This document shows positions 1 through 9,000 of a stretch of 64,000 bases of DNA, piece after piece; the stretch's first letter is position 1; every line of letters begins with the position of its first letter. The DNA comes from Arthrobacter_E sp041360795. Lineage in GTDB: Bacteria > Actinomycetota > Actinomycetes > Actinomycetales > Micrococcaceae. The notes beneath the pieces were generated by a model. The model did no database searches. It worked only from the letters and a program-made list of their open reading frames with translations, and was not told where the DNA came from. The position numbers and the translations under genes are program-made. The stretch spans positions 372,001-436,000 of the forward strand of contig NZ_JBFUPW010000003.1 of the NCBI RefSeq assembly GCF_041360795.1. Direction: 5' to 3'.

Positions 1-53
1 GGCGGATCGCCGACCTCGCACGGGAACTCCTGCCGGGCCACCTGCCCTCCTGA
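1..53 (+). CDS. C-terminal end of an unidentified protein (partial)
   Basis: An open frame enters from the left edge and ends with TGA at 51-53; the last residues read RIADLARELLPGHLPS. Seventeen codons are too few to identify the family. In related actinobacteria the gene just upstream of murJ is often a large secreted or membrane protein (DUF6049 type) with a short cytoplasmic tail, which this could be, but that rests on synteny only. The 72-base gap to murJ suggests the two are co-transcribed. Confidence 0.4.
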   Translation, partial: RIADLARELLPGHLPS

Positions 54-125
54 CAAGCCGTCTCACAGGCCGTCCCCGCCCGTGCCTCAGGCGGAGGAGC
101 AGTCAGGAGTGAGACGATACTGGGG

Positions 126-2243
126 ATGTCTCACGCGAAGAAGGCCGATGCGGCCCTGAACTCCCCGACCTCCGCAGCCTCCCGCGCCAGCGATTCACGC
201 GCCAGCGCCCTGATGGCGGCGGGCACCCTGATCTCGAGGATCCTCGGCTTCGTGAAGTCGTGGCTGCTGATCGTGGCGCTCGGCCTGGGCTCCTCGGTCA
301 CGGACACCTTCATCAACGCCAACAACCTGCCGAACATGGTGTTCGTGCTGGTGGCGGGCGGCGTCTTCAACGCCGTGCTGGTGCCCCAGATCCTCAAGGC
401 GAGCCGCGCGCCGGACAGCGGGGCGGACTACATCAGCCGCCTCATGACGCTGGCCGTGATCGTCATGTTCACGCTGACGGCGCTGGTCACGCTGTGCGCG
501 CCCTTGCTGATCCAGGTGACCACCTCGGGCTACGGCCCCGCTCAGATGAGCCTGGCCGTCACGTTCGCGGTCTACTGTCTGCCCCAGATCTTCTTCTACG
601 GGCTGTACGCGATGCTCACCCAGGTCCTCAACGCCCATGGGTCCTTCGCGCCGGCCATGTGGGCCCCGATCGTCAACAACATCGTGGCGATCGCCGGCCT
701 CGGCCTTTTCGTGGCGATCTTCGGCGCCAGCGCCGCCAACCCTCACACCCTGGACAACTGGGGGACCGGTCAGACCATCCTGGTGGCGGGCTTCTCCACC
801 CTCGGCGTCCTGGTGCAGACCGCTCTGCTGTTCATCCCGCTCCGGCGCCTCAAGCTGGGTCTGCGGCCGCGCTTCGGCTGGCGCGGTGTCGGCCTCGGCG
901 CGGCGGCCAAGGTGGGCTCCTGGGCCCTGCTGACCACGGTGGTCAGCCAGCTGGCGTTCCTGTACGTCATGAAGATCGCCACGATCCCCGGCGCCGTGCG
1001 GGCCAACGCCCCGGCGGGCTCGCCGCCCATCGCCGGTAACGCGGTACTCGAGATCGCCAGCCAGCTCTACTTCCTGCCGCACTCCATCATCTCGGTGTCC
1101 CTCGCCACGGTCCTGTTCAACCGCATGGCCAAGGCCTCCCTGGACAACGACGTGCGCGGTCTCCGCGCGGCCCTCTCCAACGGCCTGCGCACCAGTGCCG
1201 TGGCGATCGTGTTCAGCGCCATCGCCCTCCTGGTGCTGGCCGCCCCGATCGGCATGTTCTTCTCGGCCGGCAAACCGCAGGACGGCGCGCTGCTGGCGAT
1301 CACGCTCTCCATCCTGGCGCTGACCAGCCCCTGCCTGAGCATCAACTTCATGATGACCAGGGTGTTCTACTCCCGCGAGGACGCCCGGACCCCGTTCTAC
1401 GTGCAGCTGGCACTGGCCGTGCTGAACCTCGCCGGTGCTTTCGTCATCCAGTTCCTACCGGCCGGGATGATCATCTACGCCATCGCCGGGCTCTATTCCG
1501 TGGGCAACATCCTGTCCGTCCTGATCAGCGCGTTCTTCCTGCGCCGGGTCCTGGGCCATCTGGACGGCCCGCGCATCGTCAACTCCTACATCCGCATGGG
1601 CTACGCGGGCATCGGCTCAGCCATCGCCGGCGGGGTGGTGCTGTGGCTGTTCGGCACCTACCGCGCCGACGGCTTCCTGTGGCACAACCAGGCCGCGGCG
1701 CTACTCTCCATCTGCGTGGCCGCTCCGGTCATGCTCGGCGTCTACGTCGTGCTCCTGCGGGTCTTCCACGTCGAAGAGCTCCGCGACCTGCTCCGTCCGC
1801 TGCTGGCGCGCTTCATCCGCCCCGCCGGCGCTGAGGGCACGACGACGCCGGCCGCCGCGTCGTCGTCGGCCCCCTCCGCGCGGGCCGAGCAGGCTCCGCG
1901 CGAGTCCCGCGAAGAGCCCGCCACGGGTGCCCTCCCGGCCGTCTCGATGGACACCGGCCTGCTGCCGAGGATCTCCGGCGGATTCGATTCCGAGGGCTTC
2001 CGCGCGGCGCCGAGTGCCGAAGACGTGGGGGAGGGCCTGTCGCAGCCCGCACGCGGCGCACATCCCTCCACGCCGTACTACGGCGAGGAGGAGACCGCGG
2101 TGCGGTCCGAGGGACGGAGGGGCCTGCTGACGATGTTCCGGGACTGGCTCTGGGCGCCTCCTGCACAGCTGCCGCAGCTCGGACGTCACACATACCAGGG
2201 CCGGTCTGGGGAGAATCCCCACTTCCCATCTGACCTCCGATAG
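126..2243 (+). CDS. murJ: MurJ/MviN-type lipid II flippase
   Basis: Polytopic membrane protein of 705 residues that flips lipid II, the peptidoglycan precursor, across the cytoplasmic membrane. The first ~540 residues hold many hydrophobic segments typical of the MOP-superfamily MurJ fold, including the N-terminal block around LISRILGFVKSW. Residues ~560-705 form a Pro/Ala/Glu-rich cytoplasmic tail with no recognisable domain. The ATG at 126 is preceded by an AGGAG at 105-109, rather far away, and by TGGGG directly before it. In Mycobacterium the homologue is fused to a pseudokinase plus an extracellular domain; here that part is the next gene, 50 bases downstream, so the two probably act together. 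A TAGGAT overlapping the stop codon could serve the downstream gene. Confidence 0.93.
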   Translation: MSHAKKADAALNSPTSAASRASDSRASALMAAGTLISRILGFVKSWLLIVALGLGSSVTDTFINANNLPNMVFVLVAGGVFNAVLVPQILKASRAPDSGADYISRLMTLAVIVMFTLTALVTLCAPLLIQVTTSGYGPAQMSLAVTFAVYCLPQIFFYGLYAMLTQVLNAHGSFAPAMWAPIVNNIVAIAGLGLFVAIFGASAANPHTLDNWGTGQTILVAGFSTLGVLVQTALLFIPLRRLKLGLRPRFGWRGVGLGAAAKVGSWALLTTVVSQLAFLYVMKIATIPGAVRANAPAGSPPIAGNAVLEIASQLYFLPHSIISVSLATVLFNRMAKASLDNDVRGLRAALSNGLRTSAVAIVFSAIALLVLAAPIGMFFSAGKPQDGALLAITLSILALTSPCLSINFMMTRVFYSREDARTPFYVQLALAVLNLAGAFVIQFLPAGMIIYAIAGLYSVGNILSVLISAFFLRRVLGHLDGPRIVNSYIRMGYAGIGSAIAGGVVLWLFGTYRADGFLWHNQAAALLSICVAAPVMLGVYVVLLRVFHVEELRDLLRPLLARFIRPAGAEGTTTPAAASSSAPSARAEQAPRESREEPATGALPAVSMDTGLLPRISGGFDSEGFRAAPSAEDVGEGLSQPARGAHPSTPYYGEEETAVRSEGRRGLLTMFRDWLWAPPAQLPQLGRHTYQGRSGENPHFPSDLR

Positions 2244-2293
2244 GATCGAAACTCGAAACACCCCGTGTCTTCCCGGGGCCTGAGGAGGTTGTG

Positions 2294-3763
2294 ATGTCCC
2301 AGCAGATCGAGGCAGGATCCGTCCTGGGTGGCCGCTACAAGGTCACAGGCTCGGTGTTGCTCTCCCATGACCGTGATCAGGTGCTGGACGGTGTGGACCA
2401 GGTCCTGAACCGCCCGGTCAGCATCCTGGTGGCCAGCGAGCAGAACGCGGAGCAGCTCTCACAGAGCGCCCGCGAAGTCGCCACCGGTGAACGCCCCGGG
2501 GCCATGCAAGTGCTGGATCTCGGCGTCAGCGACGGTCTGACGTACCTGATCACCAGCCATTCGAGCGCTCCTGATCTGCTCGATCTGCTGGTCGCCACGG
2601 ATGCGCCCTATGTGGAGCCGTTCTTCACTGAGACTCTCGGCAGCGAGATCTTCGGGGAGGAGCGTTCCCGCGAGCCGGAAACCTACGGTGGGCGCTATGA
2701 CGAGACCTCCGGCGAGGTCATCCACTACGACTCGGAACAGGGCTGGACCCCCGAGGACGAGGCGACGCGGACCGCACCCGGCACTCAGGTGCCGGCCGAA
2801 CCGGAACGCCCCGCGCCTGCGGCCCCGGCGTCCCCCGCCACCGAGCCGGTCACGCGTGCCCAGGAGCCCGCCGCCGCTGAGCGGTCCAAGGCGCCTGAGC
2901 AGTCCCACGTGCCCGAGCAGCCCAAGGTGACGGTCTGGAATGACGAGGACCACCGTGAGGCAGAGGCTGCCCCGGCACCCGAAACGGCGGCCTTCCTTCA
3001 GCAGCCCGCGGCCTCCGCTGAGCGCGACCGCCGCGAAGCCGGGCATTTCCCGGCTGCTGCGCGGGGTCAGATGCTCGGCTTTGAGACCGAGACGGACGAC
3101 GACGATGACGCGCCCGCGCCGGAGAACGGCAGCACCCGCTGGATCGTCGGCGGGGTGCTGGTCGTGGTGCTGATCGCCGCGCTGATCTTCGCCGTGACCA
3201 ACCTCGGAAACCTCTTCAACGGTGGCGCGCCGTCGGCGGACAAGACCACCGCGACGACGGCGCCGTCCGCGACGAACCCCGGTTCGCAGCCGCCTCCGAG
3301 CACCGCACCGGTCGCGGCGCCGCCGGCGATCGACTCCCTGACGCGACTCGGTGATTTCGACTTCGCCGCCGGTTTCGACAAGGACCTGCCGAAGGCGATC
3401 GACGGTAACAATGCGACGTACTGGTCGAACATGGAGTTCGGCTCGGAGAACTGGGGTGGCCTGGTCAAGAGCATTCCCCTCGTGGTGAAGCTCAAGCAGC
3501 CCGCGCAGGTCAAGTCGATCACCCTGACGCAGCTCGGCGGATCCGGCGGCTCGGTCACGATGTACACGAACGACAAGCCCAGTCTTGACGGGGCCAAGCA
3601 GGTGGCCAGCAACACCTTCACCGGTCCGAACCTGACCATGGCCGTGGGTGGGGACATCACCACGCAGTACGTGATCATGGACATCACGGCCCTGCCTCGA
3701 CTGGCAGCCCCGCGGACACAGTTCCCGTACGGTCTGAGGCTGGCGGAAATCAAAATTCAGTAG
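2294..3763 (+). CDS. Pseudokinase-like membrane protein, split-off MviN partner
   Basis: A 489-residue protein. Residues ~8-110 resemble the start and N-lobe of a protein-kinase fold (GGRYKV, then a VDQVLNRPVSILVAS strand region) but lack the HRD and DFG catalytic motifs. Residues ~120-275 are an acidic, Pro/Ala-rich linker. One membrane helix follows (WIVGGVLVVVLIAALIFAVT). The outer ~150 residues contain a jelly-roll-like stretch (AIDGNNATYWSNMEFG) typical of galactose-binding-like folds. This layout matches the C-terminal half of mycobacterial MviN, whose phosphorylated pseudokinase binds FhaA; an fhaA gene lies at 47.6-48.4 kb. ATG at 2294 is preferred over GTG at 2291 because AGGAGG at 2283-2288 then sits 5 bases away. 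The C-lobe appears to be missing. Confidence 0.8.
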   Translation: MSQQIEAGSVLGGRYKVTGSVLLSHDRDQVLDGVDQVLNRPVSILVASEQNAEQLSQSAREVATGERPGAMQVLDLGVSDGLTYLITSHSSAPDLLDLLVATDAPYVEPFFTETLGSEIFGEERSREPETYGGRYDETSGEVIHYDSEQGWTPEDEATRTAPGTQVPAEPERPAPAAPASPATEPVTRAQEPAAAERSKAPEQSHVPEQPKVTVWNDEDHREAEAAPAPETAAFLQQPAASAERDRREAGHFPAAARGQMLGFETETDDDDDAPAPENGSTRWIVGGVLVVVLIAALIFAVTNLGNLFNGGAPSADKTTATTAPSATNPGSQPPPSTAPVAAPPAIDSLTRLGDFDFAAGFDKDLPKAIDGNNATYWSNMEFGSENWGGLVKSIPLVVKLKQPAQVKSITLTQLGGSGGSVTMYTNDKPSLDGAKQVASNTFTGPNLTMAVGGDITTQYVIMDITALPRLAAPRTQFPYGLRLAEIKIQ

Positions 3764-3768
3764 TCGAC

Positions 3769-3803
3769 TGGCCCCAGGTACTCTGTGAAGAGGCCTGGGG
3801 CCA
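3769..3803 (+). terminator. Rho-independent terminator after the pseudokinase gene
   Basis: Ten-base-pair stem TGGCCCCAGG/CCTGGGGCCA with a 15-base loop, followed by a pyrimidine run CTTCTTT. It separates the murJ pair from trxB, which therefore probably has its own promoter in 3804-3891. Confidence 0.7.
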
Positions 3804-3891
3804 CTTCTTTGACGGAATAGTTCAGCGCTCCGTTCCGTTGTGCCCTCTGCCGCATTCGTTTGGCTTGAGCGAGGAAGAGGATTCCACCCAC

Positions 3892-4842
3892 GTGAGCACG
3901 CAAGAAACCACGGCCCCTGAGGTCCACGACGTCATCATCATCGGATCCGGTCCCGCTGGGTACACCGCTGCCATCTACACGGCGCGTGCCAAGCTCAACC
4001 CGATCGTGTTCGCCGGCTCGGTGACCGCCGGTGGCGAGCTGATGAACACCACCGAGGTGGAGAACTTCCCGGGCTTCCCGGAGGGCATCCAGGGACCCGA
4101 CCTCATGGACAACCTGGAGCAGCAGGCCAGCCGCTTCGGTGCTCAGGTCGAGTACGAGGATGTCGTCTCCGTGGATCTCGAGGGGGACGTGAAGTCCGTG
4201 ACGCTCGGCAACGGTGAGACGCACCATGCCCGCACCGTGATCGTCTCCACCGGGTCCGCCTACCGCGAGCTCGGCCTCGAGAACGAGAAGCGTCTCTCCG
4301 GACACGGCGTGAGCTGGTGTGCAACCTGCGACGGTTTCTTCTTCAAGGATCAGAACATCGCCGTCATCGGTGGTGGCGACTCTGCGATGGAGGAGGCACT
4401 GTTCCTGACCAAGTTCGCTTCCAAGGTCACCGTGGTCCATCGGCGGAAGGAACTCCGCGCCTCGAAGATCATGGCCGACCGCGCTCTGACGCACGAGAAG
4501 ATCGACTTCGTGTGGGACAGCGAAGTCGTGGACGTCATCGGCGAGGACAAGGTGACCGGTATCCGGCTCCGTAATCTCGTGACCGACGTCGAGGAGGAGC
4601 TTCCGGTCACCGGCCTCTTCGTCGCCATCGGTAACGACCCGCGCACCGACCTCTTCAAGGGAATCCTTGATCTGACCGCTGACGGGACCATCGCCGTGGA
4701 CGGCCGCACGTCGAAGACCAGCCTTCCGGGCGTCTTCGCGGCCGGCGACGTGATCGACCCGAAGTACCGCCAGGCGATCACCGCCGCGGCTTCCGGTTGT
4801 GTCGCCGCCATCGACGTCGAGCACTACCTCCAGAACCACTGA
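3892..4842 (+). CDS. trxB: Thioredoxin reductase
   Basis: FAD- and NADPH-dependent reductase of 316 residues that keeps thioredoxin reduced in the cytoplasm. Visible features are the FAD-binding GSGPAG near residue 18, the redox pair C143-A-T-C146 (context SWCATCDGFF), and the NADPH site GGGDSAMEEA. Length is normal for low-molecular-weight TrxB. The GTG at 3892 is chosen because GAGGAAGAGG (3871-3880) lies 11 bases upstream and translation then starts directly before the conserved FAD domain; the longer frame from 3838 adds 18 unrelated residues. trxA follows 24 bases later, a standard TrxB-TrxA pair. No sigM is found between murJ and trxB, unlike in mycobacteria. Confidence 0.96.
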   Translation: MSTQETTAPEVHDVIIIGSGPAGYTAAIYTARAKLNPIVFAGSVTAGGELMNTTEVENFPGFPEGIQGPDLMDNLEQQASRFGAQVEYEDVVSVDLEGDVKSVTLGNGETHHARTVIVSTGSAYRELGLENEKRLSGHGVSWCATCDGFFFKDQNIAVIGGGDSAMEEALFLTKFASKVTVVHRRKELRASKIMADRALTHEKIDFVWDSEVVDVIGEDKVTGIRLRNLVTDVEEELPVTGLFVAIGNDPRTDLFKGILDLTADGTIAVDGRTSKTSLPGVFAAGDVIDPKYRQAITAAASGCVAAIDVEHYLQNH

Positions 4843-4866
4843 GAATTCCGAAGAAAGAAGGAAACC

Positions 4867-5193
4867 ATGAGCAACGCCAAGGACGTTACCGACGCAAGCT
4901 TTGAGAACGACGTTCTCCAGGCTGAAAAGCCCGTGATCGTTGATTTCTGGGCGGAATGGTGCGGTCCCTGCCGCCGGCTGAGCCCGATCCTGGACCAGAT
5001 CGCAGAGGAGAACTCTGACAAGGTCGAGGTCGTGAAGGTGAACGTCGACGACAACCCCGCCGTCGCTTCCAAGTACGGAATCACTTCCATCCCCGCCGTG
5101 TACCTGTTCCAGGGTGGCGAGGTGAAGAACACTGTGACCGGTGCTTACCCGAAGCAGTACTTCGAGAAGGAATTCGCCGACGTCCTCGGCTGA
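4867..5193 (+). CDS. trxA: Thioredoxin
   Basis: A 108-residue thioredoxin with the canonical active site W31-C32-G-P-C35 and the cis-proline region SIPAVYLFQGG. It is the electron donor to ribonucleotide reductase, peroxiredoxins and other disulfide substrates, reduced by the TrxB encoded just upstream. A purine-rich SD (AGAAAGAAGG) precedes ATG. A strong terminator follows and, 11 bases after that, the first parS of the gene-free region. The cell-wall amidase and acetyltransferase genes that follow trx in mycobacteria are absent. Confidence 0.97.
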   Translation: MSNAKDVTDASFENDVLQAEKPVIVDFWAEWCGPCRRLSPILDQIAEENSDKVEVVKVNVDDNPAVASKYGITSIPAVYLFQGGEVKNTVTGAYPKQYFEKEFADVLG

Positions 5194-5221
5194 ACCCTCT
5201 CCTCGCGGTGACCAGCCGCTC

Positions 5222-5255
5222 GAAGGGGCCCGATGCTCACGCGTCGGGCCCCTTC
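5222..5255 (+). terminator. Rho-independent terminator of trxBA
   Basis: Perfect 12-bp stem GAAGGGGCCCGA/TCGGGCCCCTTC with a 10-base loop, followed by TGTTT. It ends the trxB-trxA transcript at the border of the 5.5-kb gene-free region. Confidence 0.85.
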
Positions 5256-5266
5256 TGTTTGCTCGC

Positions 5267-5282
5267 TGTTTCACGTGAAACG
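5267..5282. promoter_or_regulatory. parS site 1
   Basis: TGTTTCACGTGAAACG, one mismatch in the outermost base from the consensus TGTTTCACGTGAAACA. It starts 11 bases after the trxA terminator. ParB-CTP clamps load here and spread over neighbouring DNA. Confidence 0.95.
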
Positions 5283-6495
5283 CGGGATATCGGCCCGTTT
5301 GAACCCTTAGAGGTCGGGAACTTGGTCGGTTCGCGCCGCATTGAATGAACCCCCAGAACGACGACGGCGCCACGCAGAGGCAGTGCATCGGACCTGGAGG
5401 GGGGTTGGCTGATTCCGCTCCCGCAGCCACATCTCGGCGCCAGTGGCGCATCAGCAGTTTGAACCCCCAGTGAAGCCCTCCTCGCACCCTCGCCCGGTCC
5501 AGGTTCACAAAAGGCCAGACCAGGTGTGAATATCGTGAGTCTTATGGATTCCGACCAGGAGCTGGGCAAATCGCACGCATACACCCAAGTGATTCAACGA
5601 GTTCTGCCCGACCCGCCTCCTCAACACCTCACCTCAGTACGCCGGGTGGGCATCCTATAGACCAAAGTGCACCGGCCTGCGCGCTCCAGGGGCCAGGAGC
5701 GCCCCAGCTGCCCCTGCCGCACATCACTGACAGGACCGGAACAATCACTACTTCGGCTGCGGCCAAGACCGCGACGATGACTGTCGTCTCCACGCCTCGC
5801 CCGGGAACTTCACTGCAGGGGAGTGCTGACTTCACCTGCGGGTCTCGCATCCCACCTGGCCCTCGATCCTGACAATCAGGAGTTCGATTCGAGACTCGGG
5901 ACGCTGCTCAACTCGCCTATCGCTCCCGTATATCGACCGTGGGAGATCTCTTCTTAAGCTGAACGTCAAGATCGTGGGCCAGAACTGCGGGCGAGCACTT
6001 GCGGCTGCCGGGCCTTCGTCTCTCGCTCACCGCCACATCTGATCCTCCCTAGCAGGACACCCGATGACTCGACTCCGACCTCCTCGCCGTCACGTACGCG
6101 AACGGGGCGAGACCGGCCGGATTGCAGGAGCGCGCCGCTAAGCCGCAGGTATGACGAGAGCAGCAATCCGGAGAGAACAGTCTCCTGCAACCATGAGGCT
6201 GCCTGCGCAGGGACGGTGATGTCTTGCGGTCCATCGAGGCCACCGCCTCTCGCGCGCGCCCCGCAAGATCCGCGGAGGTGCCAGTCAATGCACGCCTGCG
6301 AGCAACACGGTGGGAGCGGGGTCCCGCCTCTCAGTCCGCCGTAGAGTCCCAGGGAGGCCGGGCGCCTACTACAAGCGCTCCCGAGGTCCTCGAGAGCCCT
6401 CTCCACCTCCTGACGGCCCGATGAAATGCCCGTCAAGACGAAACCCGGAGGCGTGAAAGAGCAGCGTACGCGGGCTCTCGGTCACGACCTCTTAC

Positions 6496-6511
6496 TGTTT
6501 CACGTGAAACG
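6496..6511. promoter_or_regulatory. parS site 2
   Basis: TGTTTCACGTGAAACG; the 14-bp core palindrome GTTTCACGTGAAAC is intact. Confidence 0.95.
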
Positions 6512-6889
6512 TGCCCGTGCGTCTGCTCCGGTGGGAGGGTCCATCAGGAGGCGGACATTCGTGTCCTGCCTGCCGATTCCACGCCCTAGCGTCCCGGGCT
6601 GCTCCAAACAGCCCGCCCTCGTCCCCACATGCCCATATGGCGCCTCATGACGCCGATCAACTGCACCGCGCACGCCGAGACTCCGACGCATCCAGACTCT
6701 ATGCTGGTCGAGCCATCACGTCACGAACACTGATTGACCTTTCACTCAAAGACGATGAAGAACCGATCAGATCGCCCAGCTTCCGGCTGCCATTCGGGAT
6801 AGGGCGAGGATCGCAGTAAGGTCCTGGCGGCATGTCCTGCCCCGTGGCCACACAGACTGCTCGGGAAAGTCAGTCGTCTCTGACTCCAG

Positions 6890-6905
6890 AGTTTCACGTG
6901 AAACA
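6890..6905. promoter_or_regulatory. parS site 3
   Basis: AGTTTCACGTGAAACA; intact 14-bp core. It lies 394 bp from site 2. Confidence 0.95.
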
Positions 6906-7649
6906 TGGAAGAACGCTCCGCCCTGACTCACACGCCTCCGCCGGCAACTCCATCAGCGCCACGAGCCTCCAGACATCCACTGGGCCGGCAATAGCCGAGA
7001 GTATCTACCAAGCAGGCCCAGGAGACGTAGCAGGGCACCTCTGCCGCCCCTGAAGTCTTTCTGGGATACAGAACCCCACCAAACCATGGAAGTCGCTGTC
7101 ACCTGCCTTCCAAAGAAAACTCGTCTAACAACCCCCGAGCCTGGGATCCACACCGCCAGACCAGCCTCCTCTGCCGCACACCATAGCCCCAGCTTCTCTT
7201 GGCGGGAGGAACCCTGACCTCACTGCAACGCCTTAGGAACGAACAACCAGGTGCGCGACACACAAATGGACGAGACCATTGCCCGAAACAGACAACCCCT
7301 ACGATCGTCGGACGGGGGGATCGGAAGCTGGTCCTGCCTCTAGGTAACCGAAGGTTGACGCCACCATGAGTCAGTGGGGCCCCGATGGTTCTAGACGAGC
7401 TCTCTGAACCCACAGGCGCAACCGATCGGCAGCGACCGAACCTCCATCACCTTCCAGATTTCCAAGCTGGTGTCCCGACGAAACCCCCACTCCACCCCAG
7501 TCAATCGGTTCTGGGCCGACCCACCCACCACCGGTCGGTCCGGTCCGCTTGGGTCCGGCTTCGTCCCCTTCACTCCAGGGCAGTGCACTCCATCCGCACT
7601 CGGCACGATCTACCGCCGCCCAGGCAGTCCGCCTTGGTCGGCTCAGAAC

Positions 7650-7714
7650 GGTTCAGTTCGGCGCAGCTCGGACCAGTTCAGTTCGGTTCAGCTCAGTTCG
7701 GTCCACTTCGGCCA
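7650..7714. repeat. Degenerate pentamer repeat (GTTC-type)
   Basis: Thirteen consecutive 5-base units of the form RGTTC (GGTTC, AGTTC, AGCTC, GGTCC and similar), so half-helical-turn periodicity over 65 bp. Related GGTCC-rich sequence continues upstream to ~7540. Reading frames across it are compositionally biased and not credible proteins. Function unknown; iteron-like or simple-sequence drift are both possible. Confidence 0.6.
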
Positions 7715-7959
7715 TACCGGCCCACCGCACGGTGGTGAGCTCTTTGGTGGGCAAACCCCCTTGCATGCCAGGTGCAGGAGCCTACGTTCTACGCCTGAAT
7801 GGTGGTTGGTGCGAGCTGACATCGAGAGTCTGAATCAGCCCGCAGCAGTCCCACTACGTGACGCGTCTGGGTTCTCACGCGCCAGATGTTCTAAGCACAT
7901 CAGGCGTCGGCTCTGAGGCGCGCATCCGCAAGCTGCCAGCCCCGGCCAGCGAGCTCTCT

Positions 7960-7994
7960 GGCTCTCTGAGCGAGCATCCTACGCCCAGAGAGCC
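7960..7994. repeat. Hairpin in the gene-free region
   Basis: Thirteen-base arms GGCTCTCTGAGCG and CGCCCAGAGAGCC, one mismatch, 9-base spacer. There is no adjacent gene to terminate and no T run. Purpose unknown. Confidence 0.5.
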
Positions 7995-8062
7995 ACGTCC
8001 TCTGCCTCAAAGGGTGTGGGCTCCCGCGCGGATCTCCTAGGAGGTGGTGCAGATCCGCTCAA

Positions 8063-8165
8063 CTTTCCACAACACTTATCCACAGCGCTGTCCACAGCCT
8101 ACCGGGCGCGTCCTCCGAGGGTGATGTGGATCATGATGGGCTTATCCACAGCTCGCTGTGGATAG
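8063..8165. promoter_or_regulatory. DnaA-box group A
   Basis: Six 9-mers close to TTRTCCACA in 103 bp: CTTTCCACA (8063), TTATCCACA (8076), CTGTCCACA (8088), TGATCCACA (complement, 8125), TTATCCACA (8142) and CTATCCACA (complement, 8157). Two are perfect. It lies about 9 kb from dnaA, directly next to parS site 4. Possible DnaA titration or auxiliary origin element. Confidence 0.75.
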
Positions 8166-8177
8166 GGAGGCTGGGCG

Positions 8178-8193
8178 TGTTCCACGTGAAACA
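8178..8193. promoter_or_regulatory. parS site 4 (degenerate)
   Basis: TGTTCCACGTGAAACA, one C for T inside the core that breaks one base pair of the palindrome. It sits 12 bp from the last DnaA-like box of the 8063-8165 group. Affinity for ParB may be lower. Confidence 0.75.
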
Positions 8194-8467
8194 TCATGCA
8201 CGCCGAGCCGACAGACATCAGATCGTCACTACGACAGAGTCATAACCGACAGGACTGACATGGACTCCATCGACCGAGAGACGACAGCGCAGGGGCCCGA
8301 GATTCCGCGAAATCACGCCAGTTTCAGACTAAGAACTTCATCAACGCCTCGATTTTCACTCCAGAATAGGGGGATTACGCCCGAGAGATGCTGAGACCTC
8401 ACCATGCGATAGAGGCCGTCGCAAGCTCTACCCGCATCAGCAAACCTCAGGACGAGCGTCAGTCGTT

Positions 8468-8564
8468 TCATCCACAGATGCGTGTGGCCTGGAAGCGAGA
8501 TGCGCCTCCTGCGCTCTTAGCACCCGACTCCTGTCCACAGAGTTATCCACAACATCTGTCCACA
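8468..8564. promoter_or_regulatory. DnaA-box group B
   Basis: TCATCCACA (8468), CTGTCCACA (8531), a perfect TTATCCACA (8543) and CTGTCCACA (8556). The last three fall within 34 bp in the same orientation. Confidence 0.7.
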
Positions 8565-8984
8565 GCATGCGAGCACTCCCGGCTGCGGGGGAACTGAAGC
8601 AACTCCGCAGCCGACGCGGCTGTCGAGTGGCCACGGCCCGAACTCGTGATCCGACCACTAACCGCCAGGACCGACGGCGCCATGGTCAACGCCAGGTGTT
8701 CAGTGGAGAGTCCCCGCACCGCTGACCGGAACGTGTCTTGGACCCTCACCTCGAGGACAGGTCATGCATCCCTCGTGAGCACGGCAGTCCGCCGGGGAGT
8801 GGGCACCCTCACCTGAACAGCTCTGCACGGCGGCGGGAGCCAAGTGCCCGCCGCGTCCCCACGGTTGCCGGTGCCGCCAGACAGCTAGCAGCGGCCATCC
8901 AACTCACCCTCCCACCAGGCGGACGGATCCATTCGCGCAATGCCGGCCTCACGTACGGACTATGGGAACTACAAGTTCAGGGGA

Positions 8985-9000
8985 TGTTTCACGTGAAACA
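8985..9000. promoter_or_regulatory. parS site 5 (perfect)
   Basis: TGTTTCACGTGAAACA, identical to the 16-bp bacterial consensus. Confidence 0.97.

Noticed and set aside
7385..7916. Overlapping plus-strand frames rich in Ser, Val and Arg
   Set aside because: They translate the pentamer repeat region; composition reflects the repeat, not a protein.
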